Notes under the pieces: model-generated
The model's input: the letters and a program-made list of their open reading frames with translations, nothing else
The model's database searches: none
What the model was told of the DNA's origin: nothing
In this document: positions 1 through 6,485 of the stretch, one piece after another
How positions within the stretch are numbered: position 1 is the first letter of the stretch
Layout of the letters: every line of letters starts with the position of its first letter
Program-made: the position numbers and the translations under genes
Assembly: GCA_049317725.1 (NCBI GenBank)
Contig: JBMOHS010000172.1
Span: forward strand, 1-8,298
Origin: CAIOZW01 sp049317725
GTDB taxonomy: Bacteria; Acidobacteriota; Blastocatellia; RBC074
DNA: 8,298 nucleotides
Direction: 5' to 3'

Positions 1-254
1 ACTGACGTCCTCCGACCGGACTCCAACCGGTTATTCGGGCAGATGCGGCGTTCCTACAGAACGCCGGGGAATGTCGGGCAAGATTCCCAGGACCTTGCCC
101 TGGGCCTGAACTTTGGACATTTCGTGCCCCAAAAGGGGCATTTCCACCAGCGCCCCAACGGGACACGAGGAACGTTCAAAGTTGAGAGAGAGACAAACCT
201 TGCACTACGTGTTTAGATTTGACTCATCGTCGGCCAGGACTGGCGTGCGGGAAG
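1..254. other. Left-edge stretch with no assigned gene; small hairpins
   Basis: No gene can be supported here. The plus-strand frame beginning at base 1 stays open to a TAG at 214-216 (71 codons), so the C-terminus of a gene entering from the left is possible. I recognise no family in it, and other frames on both strands are also open for long stretches, so this is weak evidence. Two short hairpins are visible: an 8-bp stem at 46-53/59-66 with a 5-nt loop, and a 6-bp stem at 125-130/135-140 with an AAAA loop. Both lie downstream of the minus-strand PLP-enzyme gene, but neither is followed by a T tract on that strand, so neither is a convincing terminator. Confidence 0.35.
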
Positions 255-1496
255 CTACCGTTGAGCAGCGCCGCTGCGCCCCATGATCGGCCAAACATCG
301 ACGATCTCATCGCCCTTCGCGACGTAGTACCGATCATAGCAGTTGGTGCTCATATCGAGATTGCTGCAGTAGATCTCGAATCGATCGCCAACCTTGATCT
401 CGTCTCCATCCTTGTTCTCCCAAGAGAGAATGCCGTACTCGGCCCCTTCGGTGCTGACCTTGAGCCAGGGCTTGTCCTTGACGACATCGGTCGGGCGGGC
501 GAGTGCCTTATTGCCATAGTCTGTCGTGGCCTGGCCGCGGTGATGCTTGCTGTCGACCGTCACCAGGACGCTCATGGCGCTCTCGAAGTCGGTGTAGACC
601 TGATCGTTCGACTGACCACCGACCGCCTTGTAGAGCGAGTCCATGAAGACATAGGAGCCACACTCGAGCTCAGTCAGACCGTACGGCTTGTCAATATTGT
701 AGGTCCCGGTCGAACCGCCGCTGACGATGCCGATCGGGAGCCCGGCCTTCCTCGCCAGGGAAATCGTCTCGTTGACACCGGCAAGATCTCTCTCGCTCTG
801 CTTGCAGCGGGCGGCAAAAGTCCGGGTGTGCGAAGCAGTGCCGGAGTAGGCCATGAAGCCCTCCAACTGGATGTTCTTTGACATCGCGATCTTCTTGGCG
901 AGGTCGACGGCTGGTTGGCCATTGGCGATGCCTTGCCGCTTGAGGCCGGCAAAGACGGCGACGGCAACCCGCGCCTTGACCTTGGCCGCCTCGGCGGCCT
1001 GTTGCACACGATCGACGACGCGCGGATCGTCGACAACGAACATGAAGGTCGGATCCCTTCGGGTCAGCGCGATGGCGCGGATGAGGTTGTTGTCGCTGGC
1101 GGGCTGCTTGGTCCAGAGAACCCCTTGAATGCCGGCCTCGGACATCAGTTCGGACTCGGCAATCGTCGCCGTCGTCAGCCCGATCGCGCCAAGGGCGATC
1201 TGCCGCTTGGCAACCTCGACGCTCTTGTGCACTTTGACGTGCGGACGCAGGTGGATCGAGACCTTCTGGGCATAGTCGGCCATTGTCTTGAGGTTCTTGT
1301 TGAAGAGGTCGAGATCGACGACCAGACAGGGAGTTGGCAGCATCTCCTTGGTCATCCCCTTGAAGTCCTTGCGGGCGATGCGTTGCTCAAAATCGGCAGT
1401 GGAGAAGGCTTTGACATCCGCGCGACCGACGCGCGGATGTCCAGAGACAACTACGGCCCCAGCAGTGGTGGCAACGAACTGGCGACGAGTGAACAT
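255..1496 (-). CDS. Tat-exported D-threonine aldolase / D-serine dehydratase-like PLP enzyme
   Basis: The 413-residue protein belongs to the fold-type III PLP family that includes D-threonine aldolase and DSD1-type D-serine dehydratase: an alanine-racemase-like barrel followed by a C-terminal metal-binding domain. The N-terminus is a twin-arginine signal (R4-R5, then QFVATTAGAVVV), with likely cleavage near residue 26, implying folded export to the periplasm. The barrel begins near TPCLVVDLD (55-63). The RPHVKVHKS motif (84-92) gives K88 as the probable PLP Schiff-base lysine. SGGSTGTY (259-266) fits phosphate binding, and ECGSYVFMD (278-286) and DYGNKAL (326-332) are family blocks. Where relatives carry HxC or HxD metal ligands, this protein appears to read N379-L-D381, which may change metal use. 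The start is supported by AAGGAG at 1506-1511, 9 nt upstream. The exact substrate cannot be told; likely activities are D-threonine, D-serine or related D-beta-hydroxy amino acid cleavage. No operon partner is visible. Confidence 0.88.
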   Translation of the reverse strand: MFTRRQFVATTAGAVVVSGHPRVGRADVKAFSTADFEQRIARKDFKGMTKEMLPTPCLVVDLDLFNKNLKTMADYAQKVSIHLRPHVKVHKSVEVAKRQIALGAIGLTTATIAESELMSEAGIQGVLWTKQPASDNNLIRAIALTRRDPTFMFVVDDPRVVDRVQQAAEAAKVKARVAVAVFAGLKRQGIANGQPAVDLAKKIAMSKNIQLEGFMAYSGTASHTRTFAARCKQSERDLAGVNETISLARKAGLPIGIVSGGSTGTYNIDKPYGLTELECGSYVFMDSLYKAVGGQSNDQVYTDFESAMSVLVTVDSKHHRGQATTDYGNKALARPTDVVKDKPWLKVSTEGAEYGILSWENKDGDEIKVGDRFEIYCSNLDMSTNCYDRYYVAKGDEIVDVWPIMGRSGAAQR

Positions 1497-1890
1497 TCTC
1501 CGGATCTCCTTTACAGGTTGGATTCGAGCCGAACGGCTCAGGGTAGTTTAGCCCCACAGCCAATCAAGTTCGAATGCGATCTTTATTCTGGTTGATCAAG
1601 AAAGGTTGAGAATTGGGGGACGTTCGACGCGACAACTCGACGGATCCTCGCAATTCACCACCGCAATCTAGCATAGAACTGTCGCCCAGGCACCAATAAT
1701 CCGGAACATAGAGCCAGAGGTCTCCCTCCTCCCTCCCCCTCAATGGAATTATCTCGCGCCAAGTGAGCCAATCGAGGCATCTCCATCGCTTAAGAGGATG
1801 AAGAAGAAGCGAGGGAGTGGGGAGTCCTTGACGAGCGGTGGGGAAATAGCCACCTCTGGGGACCCGCTCTCTTCCAGGACTGATCTACGA
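1497..1890. promoter_or_regulatory. Intergenic leader/promoter region of the PLP-enzyme gene
   Basis: This stretch separates the minus-strand PLP enzyme from the plus-strand small ORF. Next to the enzyme are its AAGGAG ribosome-binding site (1506-1511) and an inverted repeat (1526-1539) that would form a 5-bp GC-rich stem with a GUUC loop in the enzyme's mRNA leader. Further out is the palindrome TTGATCAA (1592-1599), a possible operator half or chance. A pyrimidine-rich run lies around 1724-1741. I found no convincing -35/-10 pair on either strand, so promoter positions are unassigned. A plus-strand frame opens at ATG 1798 but looks non-coding. Confidence 0.35.
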
Positions 1891-1896
1891 GAGGAG
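1891..1896 (+). promoter_or_regulatory. Ribosome-binding site of the small ORF
   Basis: GAGGAG sits 7 nt before the GTG at 1904. It has the ideal sequence and spacing for a Shine-Dalgarno element and is the main reason to prefer the 1904 frame over the overlapping longer frame starting at 1798, whose AAGAGG abuts its ATG with no spacer. Confidence 0.6.
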
Positions 1897-1903
1897 ATCG
1901 CAC

Positions 1904-2059
1904 GTGAAAAAACTGGCATGTCTGCTGCTCTTGGGGATGTGGGCGCACCGAAGTCCCGACCACTTTATCCAGTTTTGGGGTTCCGTCTTCGGAACGGCCC
2001 TGGTCTTGTTGCAGGAGATCTTCAAACTCGCCCTCAAAATCCTCGAACACTCCACTTGA
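1904..2059 (+). CDS. Small hydrophobic protein, 51 codons, function unknown
   Basis: This is a GTG-initiated frame of 51 codons ending in TGA. The predicted product starts with two lysines and a hydrophobic stretch (MKKLACLLLLGMWAH), like a short signal or membrane segment. The middle is aromatic (PDHFIQFWGSVFG, residues 18-30), and the C-terminal part (TALVLLQEIFKLALKILEH, residues 31-49) looks like an amphipathic helix with acidic and basic residues spaced among leucines. Codons in the second half favour C or G at the third position, as in the neighbouring genes. A small secreted or membrane-associated peptide is the simplest reading. I recognise no family, and the evidence is the ribosome-binding site plus composition only. 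It lies between the divergently read PLP enzyme and the FHA gene, on the same strand as the latter, with a hairpin about 14 nt after its stop. Confidence 0.5.
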   Translation: MKKLACLLLLGMWAHRSPDHFIQFWGSVFGTALVLLQEIFKLALKILEHST

Positions 2060-2072
2060 AGCAGTTTTCCTT

Positions 2073-2109
2073 GGGAAGGGGGAAGCGGATTCCCGGTCTC
2101 TCCCTTCCC
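2073..2109 (+). terminator. GC-rich hairpin after the small ORF (possible terminator)
   Basis: GGGAAGGG at 2073-2080 pairs with CCCTTCCC at 2102-2109. Three further pairs inward, one of them a G-T wobble, give an 11-bp stem with a 15-nt loop (2084-2098). It begins 13 nt after the small ORF's stop. The downstream sequence is C/T-rich but has no true T run, so it is either a weak or atypical terminator or an mRNA 3'-end protector. Confidence 0.35.
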
Positions 2110-2141
2110 CTCCCCTCTGTGACCTCTCTGCCAGCCCTCCT

Positions 2142-2189
2142 CAGAAGATAAGTTCTGCGCTTTTTTTGAGCCAAAATTGGCAGAACTTA
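2142..2189 (+). repeat. Overlapping inverted repeats around a T7 tract
   Basis: A perfect 10-bp inverted repeat has arms TAAGTTCTGC (2149-2158) and GCAGAACTTA (2180-2189), separated by 21 nt. A second, shorter stem pairs CAGAA (2142-2146) with TTCTG (2153-2157) and is followed by CGC and then seven T residues (2161-2167). The TTCTG segment is shared, so the two stems cannot form together on one transcript. The layout resembles an attenuator with a short terminator hairpin and a competing long hairpin. The 5-bp stem is weak, and a dyad binding site for a regulator of the downstream FHA gene is an equally good explanation. Confidence 0.5.
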
Positions 2190-2320
2190 CGCTAATGAAA
2201 ACAAGGATCTTTGTGAAACAGAGGAGTGGGCGAAGGGTGATCAAGCAATCCATGCCACCAGTTGCCCAGTAGGGTCCTCCCATCGGGAAGTGTGCAGCCA
2301 ACTGAGAATGTTTACAGGCG
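2190..2320. other. Upstream region of the FHA gene
   Basis: This sequence lies between the inverted repeats and the FHA gene. It contains a 25-codon plus-strand frame from ATG 2195 to TAG 2270-2272 encoding a basic peptide, but with no ribosome-binding site. A TTGAGC (2166-2171) and GCTAAT (2191-2196) pair has a 19-nt spacer and is only a poor promoter candidate. Nothing else is supported. Confidence 0.3.
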
Positions 2321-2326
2321 GGGAGG
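2321..2326 (+). promoter_or_regulatory. Ribosome-binding site deciding the FHA gene start
   Basis: GGGAGG is 5 nt before the GTG at 2332. Earlier in-frame candidates (GTG 2290 and ATG 2308) have no comparable site, so 2332 is taken as the start. Confidence 0.65.
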
Positions 2327-2331
2327 GACGC

Positions 2332-3333
2332 GTGAACGACCCCCGAGAAGAGACGGTGACAGGCCGAGAAATCATCGAATCGATCACCTCTTCCATGCGA
2401 CAGTGGATCGAAGCCCCTCCCCGCCGGCCGCCGCCCCACCTCGTTCGAGTCCATCTGCACTCAACGGACTTTGCACGACTGGAGGGAGTTTTTCGGGAGT
2501 TGCAGGAAGAGGCCGGCCGCGAGCTCCGTGAGTGCCTCGATACGCTCAACGGCTCAAGACAGGACAGTCGGTTCGGCTGCCTCAGCTGGTGGTTGCTTGG
2601 GAGATCTGCCGGACGCTGGCTGGACGGATGGAGAAGTCGTCTGCCTCTCTGCCTGCAGAGAGCACAGGTTTGGCCGCTGATCGAACCCGAGGGAGGCTGG
2701 CAGATCACGTTTCACCATCAGGAGGATCTGGTGGGTCGCCCCGGGGAGATCATCATTGAGACGATTCACTCAGGGCCCCTGTCGGTGCCGGTTCCAGGGT
2801 CTGGGGGCAGCGCGAAAAGTGTCCAGATGATCCACCGGACCAAGCATCCCGATCGAGCGAATGCCAAGGGCGAGCCCGCTGATGCGTCTTCTTCCTCCGG
2901 AGGGGAGACAAGGCACCTGACGGTCCGCGAGAGACTCGCGCCGACCCACTGGGTAAGCAAGAGAGGAGGAGATCAACCGGTATTCGCCCGGATTGAGTTT
3001 GAGGTGCGGGGAAGACGGAAGTCCTACCCAATGACCAAACGGTCGATTGTCGTTGGCCGGGGAAGTAAGGAAGTTCAACCTGATCTGCATCTCCCGTCGC
3101 TCCCCGGCATCTCCCGTGAGCACTTCCGGATTCGGATGCAAGAGGGGATCTTTCTGATCCTGGATCTCAGCACGTTCGGAACGATGATCGACGGCCACCC
3201 GCTCCCCAACTCGCTGACCCGGGCCGGGCACGATCCAACTCAGACAGACCATTGGGTCGCCCTGCCCCGTCGTTGTCAGATCACACTTGCCAGCGTCCTC
3301 AGCCTTGAGTTCATCGCAGAAGAAGAGCGGTGA
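2332..3333 (+). CDS. FHA-domain protein with FhaA-like N-terminal region
   Basis: The product is 333 residues from the GTG at 2332. The C-terminal third (about 233-315) is a forkhead-associated domain, a phosphothreonine-peptide reader. It shows the VVGRG strand with G242-R243, the GISREHF block (S261, R262, H264), and FGTMIDG (G283-T284), where the usual Asn before Gly-Thr is Phe. The N-terminal part (roughly 15-145) has a short helix, a PHLVRVHLHSTDF strand-helix unit and a later GGWQITFHHQEDLVGR strand. This is the pattern of the FhaA N-terminal domain (DUF3662), with an insertion rich in Trp and Arg between the halves. Residues about 155-215 are Ser/Gly-rich and probably a linker. No signal peptide or transmembrane segment is obvious, so it is probably cytoplasmic. 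A role in Ser/Thr-kinase signalling is inferred from the domain; no kinase gene is in the window. The FHA call is strong, the DUF3662 call tentative. Confidence 0.85.
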   Translation: MNDPREETVTGREIIESITSSMRQWIEAPPRRPPPHLVRVHLHSTDFARLEGVFRELQEEAGRELRECLDTLNGSRQDSRFGCLSWWLLGRSAGRWLDGWRSRLPLCLQRAQVWPLIEPEGGWQITFHHQEDLVGRPGEIIIETIHSGPLSVPVPGSGGSAKSVQMIHRTKHPDRANAKGEPADASSSSGGETRHLTVRERLAPTHWVSKRGGDQPVFARIEFEVRGRRKSYPMTKRSIVVGRGSKEVQPDLHLPSLPGISREHFRIRMQEGIFLILDLSTFGTMIDGHPLPNSLTRAGHDPTQTDHWVALPRRCQITLASVLSLEFIAEEER

Positions 3334-3480
3334 GACCAGGACAGAACACCAATGATCTGGGTCCACCTCCGCCACCCTCTCGGGCGAAGCTCAGCTCGAC
3401 TTTCTTGACGCAGAACCGTTGCCGAAAGAGGCCACCAGGGAAGCGAAAGGAGATTGGAAAGCAACGAGAAGGAAGCCACC
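3334..3480. other. Convergent intergenic spacer
   Basis: This is the spacer between the plus-strand FHA gene and the minus-strand tRNA/secG cluster. I see no gene, no repeat and no clear terminator for the FHA gene. Confidence 0.5.
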
Positions 3481-3537
3481 AAAAAGTCGAACCCCTTACC
3501 GAAAGCCGATCCCTGAAGATGACTTGCGGTAAGGGGT
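3481..3537 (-). terminator. Probable intrinsic terminator of the pgk-tpiA-secG-tRNA-Leu cluster
   Basis: The arms ACCCCTTACCG (3491-3501) and CGGTAAGGGGT (3527-3537) form a perfect 11-bp inverted repeat. Read on the minus strand, it begins 4 nt after the tRNA 3' end and is followed, 5 nt after the stem, by TTTTT (3485-3481). The 25-nt loop is longer than typical. A competing pairing, ACTTG (3522-3526) with CAAGT (3538-3542), overlaps the tRNA discriminator base. Termination or 3'-processing of the tRNA precursor are the plausible roles. Confidence 0.6.
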
Positions 3538-3541
3538 CAAG

Positions 3542-3623
<82 letters not shown>

Positions 3624-3658
3624 AAAAACAGAACACAAGGTGCCAGCCCTCGCAATCA

Positions 3659-4012
3659 CTAAGGGGCTGGGGAGGCTGCTGGACTCGGCTGCGTGGGGGG
3701 GGGCGTCGACGCAGCCGGCGTGGGAGTCGGTGTCGGGGTCGCGGCTGGAGCCGGATCGTCACTGACGACAGAACCTCCATCACCAATTCCAGGCAGAGAG
3801 AAGAGCAAGGCCAGGAACATAAAGAGAACAGCAGCAATCACGGTCGCCTTCTCGAGCGGCTTCTGGGCCCCCCTCGGACCGAAGGCAGTCTGACTTCCCG
3901 CTCCTCCGAACGCAGCGGCGACATCCCCACCCTTTCCTGACTGAAGCAGGATGACCAGAACCAGGAAGATGCAGACAAGAACAAATATGCCCTTCAGAAT
4001 CAGAAGTAACAT
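3659..4012 (-). CDS. secG: Preprotein translocase subunit SecG
   Basis: SecG is the small accessory subunit of the SecYEG inner-membrane channel and aids protein export. The 117-residue product has the two expected membrane segments (about 4-23 and 56-73). Between them is the conserved loop LLQSGKGGDVAAAFGG followed by GSQTAFG (22-45). After the second segment comes a tail of some 40 residues rich in Pro, Thr, Ala and Ser, including a TPTPTPTP run (92-99) and PPP (104-106). It is longer than E. coli SecG's and should face the periplasm. The three prolines are written as an uninterrupted C9 tract (G9 at 3695-3703), a potential slippage site that would only alter the last dozen or so residues. 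The start at ATG 4012 is chosen because the membrane segment begins at once; its ribosome-binding site is weak. It lies 132 nt after tpiA. Confidence 0.93.
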   Translation of the reverse strand: MLLLILKGIFVLVCIFLVLVILLQSGKGGDVAAAFGGAGSQTAFGPRGAQKPLEKATVIAAVLFMFLALLFSLPGIGDGGSVVSDDPAPAATPTPTPTPAASTPPPTQPSPAASPAP

Positions 4013-4144
4013 CAGCGCAGCCGCTTTCTCAAAATAAGACCGGAATGGATACGCTCCTCCGGGATACAGACAATGAGAGCAAGTAGTAGCGGTAAGGAAA
4101 GAGGCGGACGTTCTGTCGAACGAAGGAGTCCAGATTCCACTCTC

Positions 4145-4903
<759 letters not shown>

Positions 4904-4969
4904 CTCGGCTCTCGTGGGGTTGCGGAAGTGAATGGGCACGCGAAAGCGGCCAGGAATAGAGGATCTCCA

Positions 4970-6169
4970 TCAAGGCTTCTCGGTCAGGGCAGCCAAGCCG
5001 GGGAGAAGATCGCCGGCGAGGAGTTCCAGCGTGGCACCACCGCCAGTGGAGATGTGGGTGATGCGATCGGCCAGTCCGGATTCGTGGATCGCGGCGACGC
5101 TGTCCCCACCCCCGATGATCGACGTGGCCTGGTGCTGCGCGGAGGCGGCGGCGACGGCCTGAGCGATGGTACGGGTGCCCTGGTCGAAGGGAGGTCTCTC
5201 GAACATTCCCATGGGGCCATTCCAGATGATGGTCTGGGCGGCAGCAATGACCTCGGCGTACTGGCGAGCAGTCGCCTCGCCGATGTCGAGCCCCATCAGA
5301 TGAGCTGGAGTCGCCTCGACGGCGACGTTGGCCGCGTTGGCCCCATCATCAGGCGAGGCGGCGACGAGGTGATCGACCGGGAGGAGAAGGCGGACCCCCT
5401 TCTCTTTCGCCGCAGCTTCGAGGCTGGCGGCGAGGTCTGTCTTGTCGAGTTCGACGAGGGAGCGACCGACCTCCAGCCCCCTGGCCTTGAGGAAGGTATA
5501 GGCCATCGCGCCCCCGATGAGGATTGAGTCGGCCGATTGGAGCAGATTCTCGATGACTTGGATCTTGTCGGAGACCTTGGCCCCCCCCAGAATGACGACG
5601 AAGGGGCGACGCGGATTGGCGAGGGTCTCGACAAGGTAGCGCAGTTCCCGCTCCATCAAGAAGCCAGCGGCGGCGGTCGGAACGTGGGAGGTCATCCCGG
5701 CGGTCGAGGCGTGGGCGCGATGGGCGGTGCCAAAGGCGTCATTGACATAGAGGTCGCAGAGCGCCGCCAGTTGCGCCGAGAAGCCTGGGTCGTTCTTCTC
5801 TTCTTCGGGGTGAAAGCGAAGGTTTTCGAGAAGGGCGATCTCTCCATTGCCGAGCGTGTCAACGACCTGGGCGGCAGGCTCGCCGATACAGTCATCAGCG
5901 AAAGCGACGGGCCGTCCGAGCAGGCTCGCGAGGTGATCGGCGACGGGACGGAGCGTATACTTCAGATTGCGCTGCCCCTTGGGTCGGCCGAGGTGGGAGG
6001 CGAGAATGACCCGCGCCCCTTTGTCGAGGGCATACTGGAGAGTAGGAATCGCGGAGGTGATCCGGGTGTCGTCGGTGACGCGTCCGTCCTCAATCGGAAC
6101 GTTGAAGTCGACGCGAATAAAGAGCCGTTTTCCCGCCAGATCGAGATCCCGGATGGAGAGCTTGGCCAT
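4970..6169 (-). CDS. pgk: Phosphoglycerate kinase
   Basis: This enzyme transfers phosphate between 1,3-bisphosphoglycerate and ADP, giving 3-phosphoglycerate and ATP, in the cytoplasm. The 399-residue product is full length. The N-terminal substrate-binding domain shows RVDFNVP (D21, N23), R36, SHLGRP (58-63), LRF (R118) and GTAHRAHAS (147-155). The C-terminal nucleotide domain shows GGAKVSDK (195-202), GPMGMFE (318-324, acidic E324), GGGDS (353-357) and STGGGA (374-379). It is probably the first gene of the cluster with tpiA and secG. Its ribosome-binding site, AAGAGGA (complement of 6182-6188), lies 12 nt from the ATG and overlaps the last unit of the tandem repeat in its leader. No gap gene is adjacent. 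Confidence 0.98.
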   Translation of the reverse strand: MAKLSIRDLDLAGKRLFIRVDFNVPIEDGRVTDDTRITSAIPTLQYALDKGARVILASHLGRPKGQRNLKYTLRPVADHLASLLGRPVAFADDCIGEPAAQVVDTLGNGEIALLENLRFHPEEEKNDPGFSAQLAALCDLYVNDAFGTAHRAHASTAGMTSHVPTAAAGFLMERELRYLVETLANPRRPFVVILGGAKVSDKIQVIENLLQSADSILIGGAMAYTFLKARGLEVGRSLVELDKTDLAASLEAAAKEKGVRLLLPVDHLVAASPDDGANAANVAVEATPAHLMGLDIGEATARQYAEVIAAAQTIIWNGPMGMFERPPFDQGTRTIAQAVAAASAQHQATSIIGGGDSVAAIHESGLADRITHISTGGGATLELLAGDLLPGLAALTEKP

Positions 6170-6184
6170 AATGTTCGTCCGTCC

Positions 6185-6240
6185 TCTTGATGTTTCTATC
6201 TTGATGTTTCTATCTTGATGTTTCTATCTTGATGTTTCTG
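6185..6240. repeat. Four tandem 14-bp repeats in the pgk leader
   Basis: The unit TCTTGATGTTTCTA occurs at 6185-6198, 6199-6212, 6213-6226 and 6227-6240. The first three copies are identical and the fourth differs only in its last base (G for A). On the pgk mRNA the unit reads TAGAAACATCAAGA, and the copy nearest pgk supplies part of the AAGAGGA ribosome-binding site. Identical tandem units without spacers rule out a CRISPR array. The copy number may vary by slippage. Confidence 0.9.
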
Positions 6241-6474
6241 TCTAATGGATGATTCCAGATGGATCAGGCTGGGAGCAACAGGGTCATCTTCTCAACGAAG
6301 AAGAGCGGTCCTTGCCTGGTGTCCCGCCGAGTAGTGCCCTGCCGTCCGTTGCATTGCTTTCAGGGAGTTGCCTTCAGCTCGGTTGCGGGAGGCGTTTCAG
6401 CGCCACCGCCTGTGGGACAAACGTAAATCGGAAGATACCACAGGAGCTGGGACAGGACAAAACCGCTCCAGCGC
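6241..6474. promoter_or_regulatory. Divergent pgk / thpR upstream region
   Basis: This gap separates divergently transcribed pgk (minus) and thpR (plus), so it must hold or border promoters for both. I could not identify a convincing -35/-10 pair. The thpR frame is open upstream to 6249, but this part shows no conserved protein character and is treated as non-coding. Confidence 0.35.
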
Positions 6475-6485
6475 AGAGGAGAGAG

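Noticed and set aside
219..1595. Plus-strand frames (219-881 and 915-1595) opposite the PLP enzyme
   Set aside because: They overlap a gene with clear family motifs on the other strand and have no recognisable domain or start signal.
1828..1856. TTGACG as a -35 element for the small ORF
   Set aside because: No acceptable -10 hexamer lies 16-19 nt downstream.
1798..2151. 117-codon plus-strand frame overlapping the small ORF
   Set aside because: Its AAGAGG abuts the ATG with no spacer, the product is Gly/Ser/Arg/Pro low-complexity, and the overlapping 1904 frame has a better ribosome-binding site and a protein-like pattern. It is not fully excluded.
2195..2272. 25-codon basic peptide frame before the FHA gene
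   Set aside because: No ribosome-binding site precedes its ATG and such short frames are common by chance.
1885..2708. Minus-strand frames 1885-2460 and 2241-2708
   Set aside because: They run through the inverted repeats and the N-terminus of the FHA gene, with Ser/Arg/Pro-rich products and no start signal.
4053..4060. Strong GGAGGAG on the minus strand between tpiA and secG
   Set aside because: No usable start codon follows at the right distance in the secG frame; the nearest frame is only a few codons long, so no extra gene or alternative secG start is supported.
5537..6190. 217-codon plus-strand frame over the 5' half of pgk
   Set aside because: Antisense shadow of pgk with the same low-complexity composition and no ribosome-binding site.
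6185..6240. CRISPR array
   Set aside because: The 14-bp units are contiguous with no spacers, and only four exist.
6249..6485. N-terminal extension of ThpR
   Set aside because: The family begins at the MARIFIGIDLP position, which has its own AGAGGAGAG site; the upstream residues are not conserved in character.
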